In this document: piece by piece, positions 42,571-50,342 of the stretch
Layout: each line of letters starts with the position of its first letter
Numbering within the stretch: the stretch's first letter is position 1
NCBI GenBank assembly: GCA_963800705.1
Contig: CAWDBV010000005.1
Coordinates: forward strand, 248,001-312,000
Length of the DNA stretch: 64,000 nt
Direction of reading: 5' to 3'
Origin: CAWDBV01 sp963800705
GTDB taxonomy: Bacteria > Actinomycetota > Thermoleophilia > Solirubrobacterales > 70-9
Position numbers and translations under genes: made by a program
Notes under the pieces: model-generated
Told to the model about the DNA's origin: nothing
What the model saw: only the letters and a program-made list of their open reading frames with translations
The model's database searches: none

Positions 42571-43008
42571 CTAGCTGAGCTTCGCGACCGCGTCGCGAAT
42601 CTTCTCCGCGGTCTCCTTCCTGTGCGGGTCGCCTTTGTACTTCTTGCGCGGCCAGAAGAAGCCGCGCAGCCCGTCCTTCGGCTTCCGGGGCACGACGTGG
42701 ACGTGGAGGTGCGGAACGCTCTGGCTGACGACGTTGTTTAGGGCGACGAACGATCCGGGCTTGTTCATCGCCTCGGGGACCGCGCGCGCGAGCAGCTTCG
42801 CGTTCACGAACAGCGGGCCGATGAGCTCGTCGGGGAGGTCGGCGAGCGTCTCGTAGTGGCGGCGCGGGACGAGCAGCGAGTGGCCGGGGAAGAGGGGGCG
42901 GAGGTCGAGGAAGGCGACGAAGTCCTCGTCCTCGAAGACGATCTCGGCCGGCTCCTCACCGGCGGCGATCCGGCAGAAGAGGCAGTCCTCGCCGCTGGAG
43001 CTATGCAA
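42571..43008 (-). CDS. HIT-family hydrolase
   Basis: A 145-residue histidine-triad protein. CLFCRIAAGEEPAEIVFEDEDFVAFLDLRPLFPGHSLLVPRRHY is the usual N-terminal half, and HLHVHVVPR holds the three His with the catalytic middle one. The zinc-type CLFC is present. Likely a nucleotide phosphoramidase or Ap4A-type hydrolase. It overlaps the lipid kinase start region downstream-to-upstream by 8 bases on the same strand and sits in a minus-strand block of five to six genes. A second, distinct HIT gene is at 46454. Confidence 0.92.
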   Translation of the reverse strand: MHSSSGEDCLFCRIAAGEEPAEIVFEDEDFVAFLDLRPLFPGHSLLVPRRHYETLADLPDELIGPLFVNAKLLARAVPEAMNKPGSFVALNNVVSQSVPHLHVHVVPRKPKDGLRGFFWPRKKYKGDPHRKETAEKIRDAVAKLS

Positions 43009-44011
43009 CGAGCGTCAAGGCGCGCGGCTCGATCCCGATCCGCGCTTCGGTGTACTCGCCGATGTAGTCGCCGTCGACCTGGATCGGGAACGGGCGTGGC
43101 TCGCCGCTGATCGTCCTCGCGGTCGCCTCGACCTTCGCTTCGGTGAGCTCCTCGAAGTGCTCGATGTGGTGGTGCTTCGGAGCGCTGAGCCGGTTGTTGA
43201 GCACCCGCGCAGCGATCGTCGGCATGTCGAGCACGTTTGCGCGGTCGAGGACCGCGGCCGCCAGCCGGCCGTTGTCGAATGCCGGCCCCTCGCAGACACG
43301 GACCGGGGTGTCGCCGAAGTAAGTGAACGGATCAGAGTTCTGGAAGATCGCGGTCACGCCCTCGGCCTGATCGCCGTTGATCGCGACCGACATCGTCACC
43401 GGGTCGCGCAAGTAGTGGCGCGTAAATCCCGAGACCGCGGCCCAGGTGAAGTACCAGCGCCCACCGCGCGCCTTCATCTGCGGATGAGAGTCGACCCGCT
43501 TCACGACGGTCGCGTCGAGCCCCATCCCGCAGGCGAAAACGAAGCGGCGCTCGTTGATCGTGCCGAGGTCGATCCGCTGTGGGCGGAAGTCGTCGGCGAT
43601 CCCGATCAGGTGCTCGGTCGCGTCGACGACGTCGGTGGGAATGCCGAGCGTCCGCGCGACGACGTTCGTCGAGCCACCCGGGAGGACGGAGACCGGGACC
43701 TCGGTTCCGGCGAGCCCGTTGGCGACCTCGTTCAGGGTGCCGTCGCCGCCGAAGGCGACGACGATGTCGTAGCCGCCGTCGCGTGCCTCGCGGCCGATCT
43801 CGATCGCGTGCTCGGACGCCTCGGTGTCGACGGCCTCGACCTCGTAGCGCGCCTGGAGCGCGTAGACGACCAGGTTCTTGAGCCGGCTCGAGACCGTCGT
43901 CGCGTAAGGGTTGACGATGATCAGCATCCGCTTCTTCGCGGCGCCGGGCGCGATCGGCTGCGCTGCGGTCGCGGTTTCGGGCTCGTGTTGCTGGGCGGCC
44001 GTCGGGGTCAC
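43001..44011 (-). CDS. Diacylglycerol/lipid kinase family protein
   Basis: A 336-residue ATP-dependent lipid kinase (DagK/YegS/LCB5 family). NPYATTVSS, the nucleotide motif VVAFGGDGTLNEVANGL, VLPGGSTNVVARTLGIP and the C-terminal VDGDYIG motif are all present. It would phosphorylate diacylglycerol or a related lipid at the inner membrane face. The N-terminal 25 residues (QQHEPETATAAQP) are disordered. It follows the MBL gene by 9 bases and overlaps the HIT gene, so it is part of the minus-strand operon. Confidence 0.92.
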   Translation of the reverse strand: MTPTAAQQHEPETATAAQPIAPGAAKKRMLIIVNPYATTVSSRLKNLVVYALQARYEVEAVDTEASEHAIEIGREARDGGYDIVVAFGGDGTLNEVANGLAGTEVPVSVLPGGSTNVVARTLGIPTDVVDATEHLIGIADDFRPQRIDLGTINERRFVFACGMGLDATVVKRVDSHPQMKARGGRWYFTWAAVSGFTRHYLRDPVTMSVAINGDQAEGVTAIFQNSDPFTYFGDTPVRVCEGPAFDNGRLAAAVLDRANVLDMPTIAARVLNNRLSAPKHHHIEHFEELTEAKVEATARTISGEPRPFPIQVDGDYIGEYTEARIGIEPRALTLVA

Positions 44012-44020
44012 CTCACGTAG

Positions 44021-45046
44021 CTAACCCTGGGCTTCCGCGCGGTTACCGAGGGTGACCGGCTCGCCCTCGCCGGTCGCCTCGTAGCGGACCACTGCGCCGT
44101 CGTCGATTTCGCGCACGTGTCCCGAGTTCATCAGCAGGTCGACGTGACCGATCACCTCGGAAAGCGTGAGGAAGGCCTGCGTGACCGCGACGTCGCCCCA
44201 GAGCGCCTGCGCGAGCTCGTAGCCGGTCCGCGGCTGCTCGGTGATCAGCTTGTGGAGCTTGCGCGCGCGGCGCTCGTGGAGCGCGAAGCGCTCGTCGATC
44301 AGCGCGACGTGGTCGGTGATCGGCTCGCCGTGGCCCGAGAGAACGATCTCGGCCGGCAGCTCGCGCGTCTGTCGCAGCGAGTCGATGTACTCGACCAGGG
44401 CCTGCCGGCGCTCGCTCGAGCCGTCGAGCGGCCGCGAGATCAGCGGGTTCGAGCTGATCGACTTGATGAGGTGGTCGGCGGCGATCAGGATCCGGCGCTC
44501 GGCGTCCCAGAAGACGGTGTCGGAGGGGCTGTGCCCGGGCCGGTACATGACCTCGAGCGAGCGGTCGCGGAACTCGAGCGTCTCGCCGTCGGAGAGCGGC
44601 CGGGTCACCTTCGCCTTCGCGCCCCAGGCGCGAAAGCTCCCCGAGACGGTGCGGAGCGCGTTGACGACGTCCTCGGGGATGCCGTGGCGGAGCATCAGCT
44701 CGGCGGCGAGCTCGTCGTCGCGGTCCGCGTCGGCGCCGAAGTTCTCGACGAAGTCGACGACCAGGTCGATCGCCGCCACCTCGGCGCCCGAGCGCCGGGC
44801 GACGATGTCGACGAGCCCGAGGTGGTCGATGTGCTGGTGGGTGAGGATTACGAGCTCGATGTCCTCAATCGAGCGCCCGAGCGCCGAGAGCTGGCTCTCG
44901 AGCTCGTCGAGGGCCTTGCCGGAGTTCGGCCCGGCGTCGATCAGCGTCAGCGGCTCGTCTTCGAGCAGATAGCAGTTGACGCGCCCGACAGCGAAGGGGG
45001 TCGGGATCCGCAGCGTGTGGATCCCGGCCGCCTCGATGTCAAGCAC
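44021..45046 (-). CDS. Metallo-beta-lactamase-fold hydrolase
   Basis: A 341-residue MBL protein. NCYLLEDEPLTLIDAG, LTHQHIDHLGL (HxHxDH-type site with Gln in place of the first spacer), YRPGHSPSDTVFW, ADHLI and LSGHGEPI give the metal ligands. The C-terminal winged-helix-like part (YELAQALWGDVAVTQAFLTLSEVIGHVDLL) is of the LACTB2/glyoxalase-II-like type, suggesting a hydrolase or nuclease. Specific substrate unknown. The start overlaps the phosphohexomutase end by 8 bases. Confidence 0.9.
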   Translation of the reverse strand: MLDIEAAGIHTLRIPTPFAVGRVNCYLLEDEPLTLIDAGPNSGKALDELESQLSALGRSIEDIELVILTHQHIDHLGLVDIVARRSGAEVAAIDLVVDFVENFGADADRDDELAAELMLRHGIPEDVVNALRTVSGSFRAWGAKAKVTRPLSDGETLEFRDRSLEVMYRPGHSPSDTVFWDAERRILIAADHLIKSISSNPLISRPLDGSSERRQALVEYIDSLRQTRELPAEIVLSGHGEPITDHVALIDERFALHERRARKLHKLITEQPRTGYELAQALWGDVAVTQAFLTLSEVIGHVDLLMNSGHVREIDDGAVVRYEATGEGEPVTLGNRAEAQG

Positions 45047-46457
45047 GGATCAGCCCCAGGACCTCGTCCCGCTTCTCCTCCATGTGTTCCGGCGAGACGA
45101 GCGACTCGAGGTTGAGCCGCAGCAGCGGCTCGGTGTTCGACGGCCTGACGTTGAAGTGCCAGTCGCTGTATTCGACGGAGACCCCGTCAAGGTGCGAGAT
45201 CTCGCCGTCCTTGTAGGCCTCCTCGATCTCCTTCATCTTCGCGTCGGAGTCCTCGACCTCGGAGTTGATCTCGCCGGAGATGAAGTACTTGGAGCGAAAG
45301 CCGTCGATCAGCTCGGCCATCCCGGTCTCCCTGGCGCCGAGCAGCTCGAGGACGAGCAGCGCCGGGATCGTGCCTGAGTCCGCGCAGAAGAAGTCCTTGA
45401 AGTAGTAGTGGCCAGAGACCTCGCCGCCGAACAGCGCCTCGGCCTCGCGCATCCGCGCCTTGAAGAAGGCGTGGCCGACCCGGTTCACGTCCGAGGTGCC
45501 GCCGGCCGCCTCGACCGTGTCGGGAACCGCTCGGCTGGCGCGCACGTCGTAGAGGATGTGGCCGCCGCCCTCCTTGGAGAGCAGCGACTCGGCGAGCAGC
45601 GCGGTCAGGAAGTCGCCGTCCACGAACTCGCCGCGCTCGTCGATGAAGAAGCAGCGGTCGGCGTCGCCGTCCCAGGCGATCCCGAGGTCGGCCTTCTCCT
45701 TCTTGACCGTCTCGGTGATCAGCTTGCGGTTCTCCTCGAGCAGAGGGTTCGGCTCGTGATCGGGGAACTCGCCGTCGGGCTCGAAGTAGAGCTCGACCAG
45801 GTCGAGCTTCAGGTGCTCGAGCAGCGGGCCGACGGTCGGCCCCGCCATCCCGTTGCCGCCGTCGACGACCACCTTGAGCGGCTTCACGACGCCGGGGTCG
45901 ATCATCTCCAGGGCAGCCTTCTGGAAGTGCTTGACGACGTCGACGACCTCGATCGTGCCGCCGCCGGTGCCCTTCTCGGGCAGGCCCGCTTCGATCATCG
46001 TCCGCAGGTCCCCGATCCCGGCGTCGCCCGAAAGCGCCAGCGCGCCCTCGCGGACCAGCTTCACACCGGTGTAGGCCTTCGGGTTGTGGGAGGCGGTGAT
46101 CATCGCGCCGCCGTCGAGCTGCCGCGATCCGACCAGGTAGTAGAGGACCTCGGTCGCGATCTCGCCGGCGTCCATGACGTGCACGCCCTCCTCCATCAGG
46201 CCCTCGGCGAAGCGGCCGCCTATCTCGGGCGCGGTCAGCCGCATGTCGCGCCCGAGCCCGATCCCGAGGTCCTCGGGTGGCTTTTCGCGCAGCTCGCCGA
46301 GCAGGCGCGCGAACGCGCGGCCGAGCACGAACGCGGTGCCGGCGTCGAACTCCTCACCGTAGAGGCCGCGGATGTCGTAGGCCTTGAAAATGCCGGCATT
46401 AACCGCCACCTCCTCGGCTTCGCCTGCGGGGGTATCGGGTTTTTCCTCAGCGTTCAA
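45039..46457 (-). CDS. manB: Phosphomannomutase/phosphoglucomutase
   Basis: Alpha-D-phosphohexomutase interconverting hexose 1- and 6-phosphates for polysaccharide precursors. AGIFKAYDIRGLYGEEFD opens domain 1, TASHNPKAYTGVKLV holds the phospho-Ser, GDADRCFFIDE the Mg-binding Asp triad, GEVSGHYYF the sugar-binding loop, and RPSNTEPLLRLNLE the phosphate site. TTG 46457 overlaps the upstream HIT stop. It gives about 20 extra N-terminal residues (NAEEKPDTPAGEAEEVAVN), most of them encoded by hairpin repeat copy 4. A GTG at about 46409 is a possible shorter start. Confidence 0.94.
   Translation of the reverse strand: MNAEEKPDTPAGEAEEVAVNAGIFKAYDIRGLYGEEFDAGTAFVLGRAFARLLGELREKPPEDLGIGLGRDMRLTAPEIGGRFAEGLMEEGVHVMDAGEIATEVLYYLVGSRQLDGGAMITASHNPKAYTGVKLVREGALALSGDAGIGDLRTMIEAGLPEKGTGGGTIEVVDVVKHFQKAALEMIDPGVVKPLKVVVDGGNGMAGPTVGPLLEHLKLDLVELYFEPDGEFPDHEPNPLLEENRKLITETVKKEKADLGIAWDGDADRCFFIDERGEFVDGDFLTALLAESLLSKEGGGHILYDVRASRAVPDTVEAAGGTSDVNRVGHAFFKARMREAEALFGGEVSGHYYFKDFFCADSGTIPALLVLELLGARETGMAELIDGFRSKYFISGEINSEVEDSDAKMKEIEEAYKDGEISHLDGVSVEYSDWHFNVRPSNTEPLLRLNLESLVSPEHMEEKRDEVLGLIRA
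46403..46439. repeat. Dispersed hairpin repeat, copy 4
   Basis: CCGCCACC and GGTATCGGG arms (partly paired with an internal mismatch) around CTCCTCGGCTTCGCCTGCGG, nearly identical in the core to the 61.8 kb copy. It lies inside the 5' end of manB (minus strand), supplying the N-terminal extension. Confidence 0.72.
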
Positions 46458-46942
46458 AACGCGCCCTTCAGCATCTCGTAGCTCTGCTCTAGCGACTGCG
46501 GCATGACGAGGGAGTCGCCGATCACCGGCATGAAGTTGGTGTCGCCGCCCCAGCGCGGGACGACGTGCATGTGGATGTGGTGCTCGATCCCGGCGCCCGC
46601 GACCTTGCCCTGATTGAAGCCGACGTTGAAGCCATGCGGTGCGTACGTGCCCTCGATCGCCGCCATCGCTCGCTGCGCCAGGGTCATCATCTCGGTGAGC
46701 GTCTCGGCATCGATCTCCTGCAGGGCGCCGGCGTGCTCATAGGGCGTCACCATCAGGTGGCCGTTCGTGTACGGGAACTTGTTCAGCATCACGAAGCAGC
46801 TCTCGCCGCGATGGACGATCAGGTTCTCCTCGTCGGCGTCCTGCGCGGGCATCGCGCAGAAGATGCATTCCTCCTTGTCGTCTTTGACAGCGTCCATTAC
46901 GTAGTCGATGCGCCAGGGCGCCCAGATGCGGTGGTTGGCCAC
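46454..46942 (-). CDS. HIT-family protein (Ap4A phosphorylase-like)
   Basis: A 162-residue protein. HRIWAPWRIDYVMDAVKDDKEECIFC and HIHMHVVPRWGGDTNFMPVIGD match the actinobacterial HIT proteins with Ap4A phosphorylase/hydrolase activity described in mycobacteria. The histidine triad HIHMHV is intact, and the N-terminal CIFC could bind zinc. It is the first gene of the minus-strand run HIT-manB-MBL-lipid kinase-HIT, with overlap to manB (TTTTGA). Confidence 0.93.
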   Translation of the reverse strand: MANHRIWAPWRIDYVMDAVKDDKEECIFCAMPAQDADEENLIVHRGESCFVMLNKFPYTNGHLMVTPYEHAGALQEIDAETLTEMMTLAQRAMAAIEGTYAPHGFNVGFNQGKVAGAGIEHHIHMHVVPRWGGDTNFMPVIGDSLVMPQSLEQSYEMLKGAF

Positions 46943-46963
46943 GCGGGGACTCTAGTTACCGGG

Positions 46964-47992
46964 CTACAGCCAGCCGCGCTTGCGGAAGAAGGCGATCATG
47001 CCGAGCATGATCAGCAGCATCGCCGCGACGATCCCGTAGAAGGCGCCGTCGCTGCCCTCGCCGGGCACGCCGACGTTCATCCCCCAGATGCTCGCCAGCA
47101 GGGTGAGCGGCAGGACGATGACGCTGATCGAGGTGAGCACGCGGAGGATGTCGTTGACGCGGTGCCCGATCACCGATTCGTTGGTCTCGTCGAGCGCCTC
47201 GACGACCTCCTTGTAGTTCTCGAGCATGTCCCAGATCCGCTCGTGGGCGTCGACGATGTCGTCGAAGTAGATCTCGAGGTCGATCTCGGGCGCCAGGTAG
47301 CGGCCCTTGACCTTCTCGAGGTCGCGGAGCACCGGGCGCTGCGGCCGGATCACCTTGCGGAAGTTGATGATCTCCTGCTTCGCGTTCGAGATGTCGCGGA
47401 CGAGCTCGCCGGAGCGCCCGCCGGAGAAGATGTCTTCCTCGAGCGCGTCGAGCTTGTTGCCGATCTTGCGCAGCATCGGGAAGCAGTAGTCGAAGCTGTC
47501 GTCGACGAGCCGGTAGAGCAGGTAGCCCGAGCCGCGAGCAAAGAGCTGGTCGCGGAGCTCCTCCTTGGCGCGGCAGCGCTCGAACAGGTACTCGACCGGT
47601 TGCAGCGGCTGGTTGGGGATCGAGACCAGGAGGCCGGGCCCGACGAAGAGGTCGAGCTCACCGGTCCCGAGCCGGCCCGCGGCGCTGTCGAAGACCGGGA
47701 AGTGGAGGACGATGAACAGGTAGTCGTCGTACTCGTCGATCTTCGGCCGCTGGTTGCGCGAGGCGACGTCCTCGAGGTCGAGGGCGTGGAAGTCGAAGTT
47801 CTCCTCGAGCCACGCCTGCTCGGCGGGCCCGTAGCGGTCGATCTTCACCCAGCGCAGCCCCTCGGCCGCGATTTCCTCTATCTGGGGAGTTTCAGGCTCG
47901 GTCGGCTGACCCGCGACGAGCGGGGCAGGCGTGCGGCCCGTGCGGCGCAGCCGTGGACGAGGGAGGCTCGGGATCCGCCGCTCGCTCGCCAT
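46964..47992 (-). CDS. corA: CorA-family magnesium/cobalt transporter
   Basis: A 342-residue pentameric-channel subunit. A large N-terminal cytoplasmic alpha/beta and coiled domain (VKIDRYGPAEQAWLEENFDFHALDLEDV; long stalk helix NDILRVLTSISVIVLPLTLLASIWGMNVGVP) leads to two membrane helices near the end with the signature GMN. The short C-terminus RKRGWL is typical. Divergent from the SAM-riboswitch transcript. Confidence 0.95.
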   Translation of the reverse strand: MASERRIPSLPRPRLRRTGRTPAPLVAGQPTEPETPQIEEIAAEGLRWVKIDRYGPAEQAWLEENFDFHALDLEDVASRNQRPKIDEYDDYLFIVLHFPVFDSAAGRLGTGELDLFVGPGLLVSIPNQPLQPVEYLFERCRAKEELRDQLFARGSGYLLYRLVDDSFDYCFPMLRKIGNKLDALEEDIFSGGRSGELVRDISNAKQEIINFRKVIRPQRPVLRDLEKVKGRYLAPEIDLEIYFDDIVDAHERIWDMLENYKEVVEALDETNESVIGHRVNDILRVLTSISVIVLPLTLLASIWGMNVGVPGEGSDGAFYGIVAAMLLIMLGMIAFFRKRGWL

Positions 47993-48042
47993 CTTCTGTA
48001 CTCGTCGTGGTCACTACGGGCAGCTTACGCAAGTGCCCTTGC

Positions 48043-48071
48043 TTGCCACGCACAGAGTCTCCCGCTATCCT
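48043..48071 (+). promoter_or_regulatory. Promoter of the SAM-riboswitch transcript
   Basis: TTGCCA (-35) and TATCCT (-10) with a 17-base spacer. Transcription would begin near 48078-48080, about 10 bases before helix P1 of the riboswitch. Confidence 0.65.
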
Positions 48072-48088
48072 CGCTCCTACATAGATCA

Positions 48089-48196
48089 CCACATCCAGAG
48101 GGGTGGAGGGACTGGCCCGTAGAAACCCCGGCAACCCCCTCAGCGAGAGCTGAGGAAGGTGCCAACTCCAGCAGGTGTACGACCTGGGAGATGTGG
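48089..48196 (+). promoter_or_regulatory. SAM-I (S-box) riboswitch
   Basis: P1 is CCACATC / GATGTGG. The core AGAGGGGTGGAGGGACTGG-CCCGTAGAAACCCCGGCAACC matches the S-box consensus, followed by P3 (CCTCAGC-GAGA-GCTGAGG), AAGGTGCCAA and P4. The base GTGGAGAG at 48193-48200, overlapping the 3' P1 strand, can pair with CTCTTCAC at 48221-48228 (8 pairs, one G-U) as antiterminator. With S-adenosylmethionine bound, P1 forms and the terminator at 48214 folds. Hence the downstream genes are expected to be shut off when SAM is plentiful. Confidence 0.95.
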
Positions 48197-48213
48197 AGAG
48201 TCCTCGACCCGGA

Positions 48214-48244
48214 CCTCTACCTCTTCACAGGTGGAGGTTTTTTT
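48214..48244 (+). terminator. Riboswitch-controlled terminator
   Basis: Stem CCTCTACCT / AGGTGGAGG (9 pairs, one G-U), followed by TTTTTTT. Its loop-side bases CTCTTCAC are shared with the antiterminator, so the two folds exclude each other. Confidence 0.92.
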
Positions 48245-48259
48245 CGTAGAGAGGACTTG

Positions 48260-49489
48260 GTGGCACTCGAAGCGCTCAAATGCAAAGAATGCGGAACGGC
48301 TTACGAGCTCGATGCGAGCTTCGTCTGCGAGCAGTGCTTCGGTCCGCTCGAGGCCGCCTACGACTTCTCGGGAATCGACGCCGGCGAGGCAAAGCGAAAG
48401 ATCCAGGCGGGCTCGAACGGGATCTGGCGCTATGCGGACTTCCTGCCCTTCTCGGGGCGCCCCCAGGACCCGCTCGAGCCGGGCCTGACGCCGCTGGTCG
48501 AGGCCGAGCGGCTCGCCGAGCGGCTCGGGATCGGCGAGCTCTACATCAAGAACGACGCCGCCAACCCGACCCATTCGTTCAAGGACCGGGTCGTCGCGGT
48601 CGCGGTCGCAAAGGCGAAGGAGCTCGGCTTCGAAACGGTCGCCTGCGCCTCGACCGGCAACCTCGCCAACGCGGTCGCAGCGCACGCGGCGGCGGCCGGA
48701 CTCGACTCCTACGTCTTCGTCCCCTCCGACCTCGAGGAGCAGAAGCTGCTCGCGACCGGGATCTACGGCACGAAGCTGGTCGGGGTGAAGGGCACCTACG
48801 ACGACGTCAACCGGCTCTGCACCGAGCTCTCGCAGACGCGGCCGTGGGCGTTCGTGAACGTCAACCTACGCCCCTACTACGCCGAGGGCTCGAAGACGCT
48901 TGCCTACGAGACGATCGAACAGCTCGGCTGGTCGCTGCCCGACCGGGTCGTCTGCCCGATCGCATCCGGCTCGCTGTTCACCAAGCTCGGGCGGGCGATC
49001 ACTGAGTGGCTCGAGATCGGCCTCACCGAGGGCAAGCTGCCCGTCTTCAACGGGGCCCAGGCCGAGGGCTGCTCGCCGGTCGCGACCGCGTTCTCGGAGG
49101 GCTGGGACGTCTGCAAGCCCCAGAAGCCCAGCACGATCGCCAAGAGCCTCGCGATCGGCGATCCCGCCGACGGGCCCTACGCGCTCGAGCTCGCCCGCTC
49201 GACCGGGGGCTCGATCGACTCGGTCACCGACGAGGAGATCCGCGCTGGGATCAAGCTGCTCGCCGAGACGACTGGCGTCTTCACCGAGACCGCGGGCGGG
49301 GTGACCATCGCGGTGCTCGCCAAGCTCGCCGAGCAGGGCGCGATCTCCAGCGACGAGCGCGTTGTGGCCTACATCACGGGCGAGGGGCTGAAGACGCTCG
49401 ACGCCGCGCGCGAGAGCTTCGTCATGCACGAGATCGAACCGACGCTCGAGAGCTTCGAGTCCGGGGTCGAACAGCCCGCGGCGGTATAA
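48260..49489 (+). CDS. Threonine-synthase-like PLP enzyme under SAM control
   Basis: A 409-residue fold-type II PLP enzyme, closest to threonine synthase. The N-terminal zinc ribbon is CKECG...CEQCFG. The PLP Lys is in NPTHSFKDRVVAVA (about residue 108), with ASTGNLANAVAAHAA for phosphate/PLP binding. GTG 48260 (or TTG 48257) follows AGAGAGGA. Threonine synthase turns O-phosphohomoserine and water into threonine. A SAM-I riboswitch in front and a MoaD/ThiS-like carrier 7 bases behind suggest another nucleophile, carrier-bound sulfide, giving homocysteine. This is inference; ordinary ThrC activity remains the default. Confidence 0.85.
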   Translation: MALEALKCKECGTAYELDASFVCEQCFGPLEAAYDFSGIDAGEAKRKIQAGSNGIWRYADFLPFSGRPQDPLEPGLTPLVEAERLAERLGIGELYIKNDAANPTHSFKDRVVAVAVAKAKELGFETVACASTGNLANAVAAHAAAAGLDSYVFVPSDLEEQKLLATGIYGTKLVGVKGTYDDVNRLCTELSQTRPWAFVNVNLRPYYAEGSKTLAYETIEQLGWSLPDRVVCPIASGSLFTKLGRAITEWLEIGLTEGKLPVFNGAQAEGCSPVATAFSEGWDVCKPQKPSTIAKSLAIGDPADGPYALELARSTGGSIDSVTDEEIRAGIKLLAETTGVFTETAGGVTIAVLAKLAEQGAISSDERVVAYITGEGLKTLDAARESFVMHEIEPTLESFESGVEQPAAV

Positions 49490-49496
49490 CTCGCCC

Positions 49497-49769
49497 GTGG
49501 CAGTCACCGTCAAGATTCCCGCGCAGCTCAAGGCAGCCGCCGGCGGCGAGGCCGAGCTGAAGGTCGACGGCTCGACCGTCGGCGAGGCGCTCGATGCGGT
49601 CTTCGACCAGCACGACGAGCTCCGCGAGCGGATCACCGAGGGCGGCGAGCTGCGCCGCTTCGTCAACGTCTACGTCTCCGGCGAGGACATCCGCTTCCAG
49701 GACGGTCTCGACACCTCTGTCGAGGACGGCGCCGAGATCACGATCCTCCCCGCGGTCGCCGGCGGTTGA
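49497..49769 (+). CDS. MoaD/ThiS-family sulfur-carrier protein
   Basis: A 90-residue ubiquitin-fold protein. TVKIPAQLKAAAGGEAELKVDGSTVGEALDAVFDQHDELRERI is the beta-grasp N-terminal part, and the protein ends ITILPAVAGG with a bare Gly-Gly. That tail is what E1-type (MoeB/ThiF-like) enzymes adenylate and convert to thiocarboxylate. No terminal residues need trimming, so a JAMM protease is not required. It is 7 bases behind the threonine-synthase-like gene on the SAM-controlled transcript. MoaD, CysO- or HcyS-like roles are all possible; the operon favours sulfur amino acid synthesis. Confidence 0.9.
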   Translation: MAVTVKIPAQLKAAAGGEAELKVDGSTVGEALDAVFDQHDELRERITEGGELRRFVNVYVSGEDIRFQDGLDTSVEDGAEITILPAVAGG

Positions 49770-50335
49770 GGAGCGCAGCGCCTAGATCCCCGGGCCGCAC
49801 CGGCGCGGCGCTCGGCCTCGCCTGCCTGCTCTCGCTGCTCGCCTTCGCCGCGCCCGCCGATGCTGCGAGCGACAAGCGGATCGTGATCCAGAACAAGGCG
49901 GTGATTTCGATAGGTGGGTTCGCGCCCCGCGGCCCCGATCCGAGTCCCGCCGCAGTCGCCGCAGTCATGGGACCGGGCACGACGCTGCGCGACGAGGGCT
50001 CGAGCTGTGAGGTCGCGTACGGCCTCGAGGGATTGACGGTCCAGTTCGCCAACTTCGGGGGGGCGACGGCGTCGACCTGCGTCGCCGGGAAAGTCCAGAG
50101 CTTCACGGCGTCCGGCGCGGGCTGGACAACCGACCGCGGGCTCGCCGTCGGCGATCCGGTCTCGAAGCTGCAGAGCCTCTACCGGGAAAAGCGGCTTCGG
50201 GGCGGGCGCTTCGAGCTGATCGGAAAGAAGTCTCCATTCGGCCCTCCGGGCAGCCGCCTGCGCGTACTCGTGGCGTTTACGAGCGCCGGGACGGTCACCG
50301 CATTCGACGGTTGGGTCGGCGCGGCCGGCGAATGA
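49766..50335 (+). CDS. Secreted hypothetical protein
   Basis: A 189-residue protein, TTG start overlapping the carrier stop (TTGA). The signal peptide (LACLLSLLAFAAPADA) is cleaved near ADAA-SDKR. The mature domain has VISIGGFAPRGPDPSPAAVAAVMGPGTTLRDEGSSCEVAYGLEGLTVQFANFGG, two Cys, and GLAVGDPVSKLQSLY, a pattern like BamE/SmpA-type small domains. Function unknown. The start-stop overlap does not prove functional linkage. Confidence 0.65.
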   Translation: MRSAAPRSPGRTGAALGLACLLSLLAFAAPADAASDKRIVIQNKAVISIGGFAPRGPDPSPAAVAAVMGPGTTLRDEGSSCEVAYGLEGLTVQFANFGGATASTCVAGKVQSFTASGAGWTTDRGLAVGDPVSKLQSLYREKRLRGGRFELIGKKSPFGPPGSRLRVLVAFTSAGTVTAFDGWVGAAGE

Positions 50336-50342
50336 GCAATCG

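Noticed and set aside
46565..48259. Continuous plus-strand frame upstream of the threonine-synthase-like gene
   Set aside because: Runs antisense through HIT and corA and through the riboswitch; translation can only start after the terminator, at 48257/48260.
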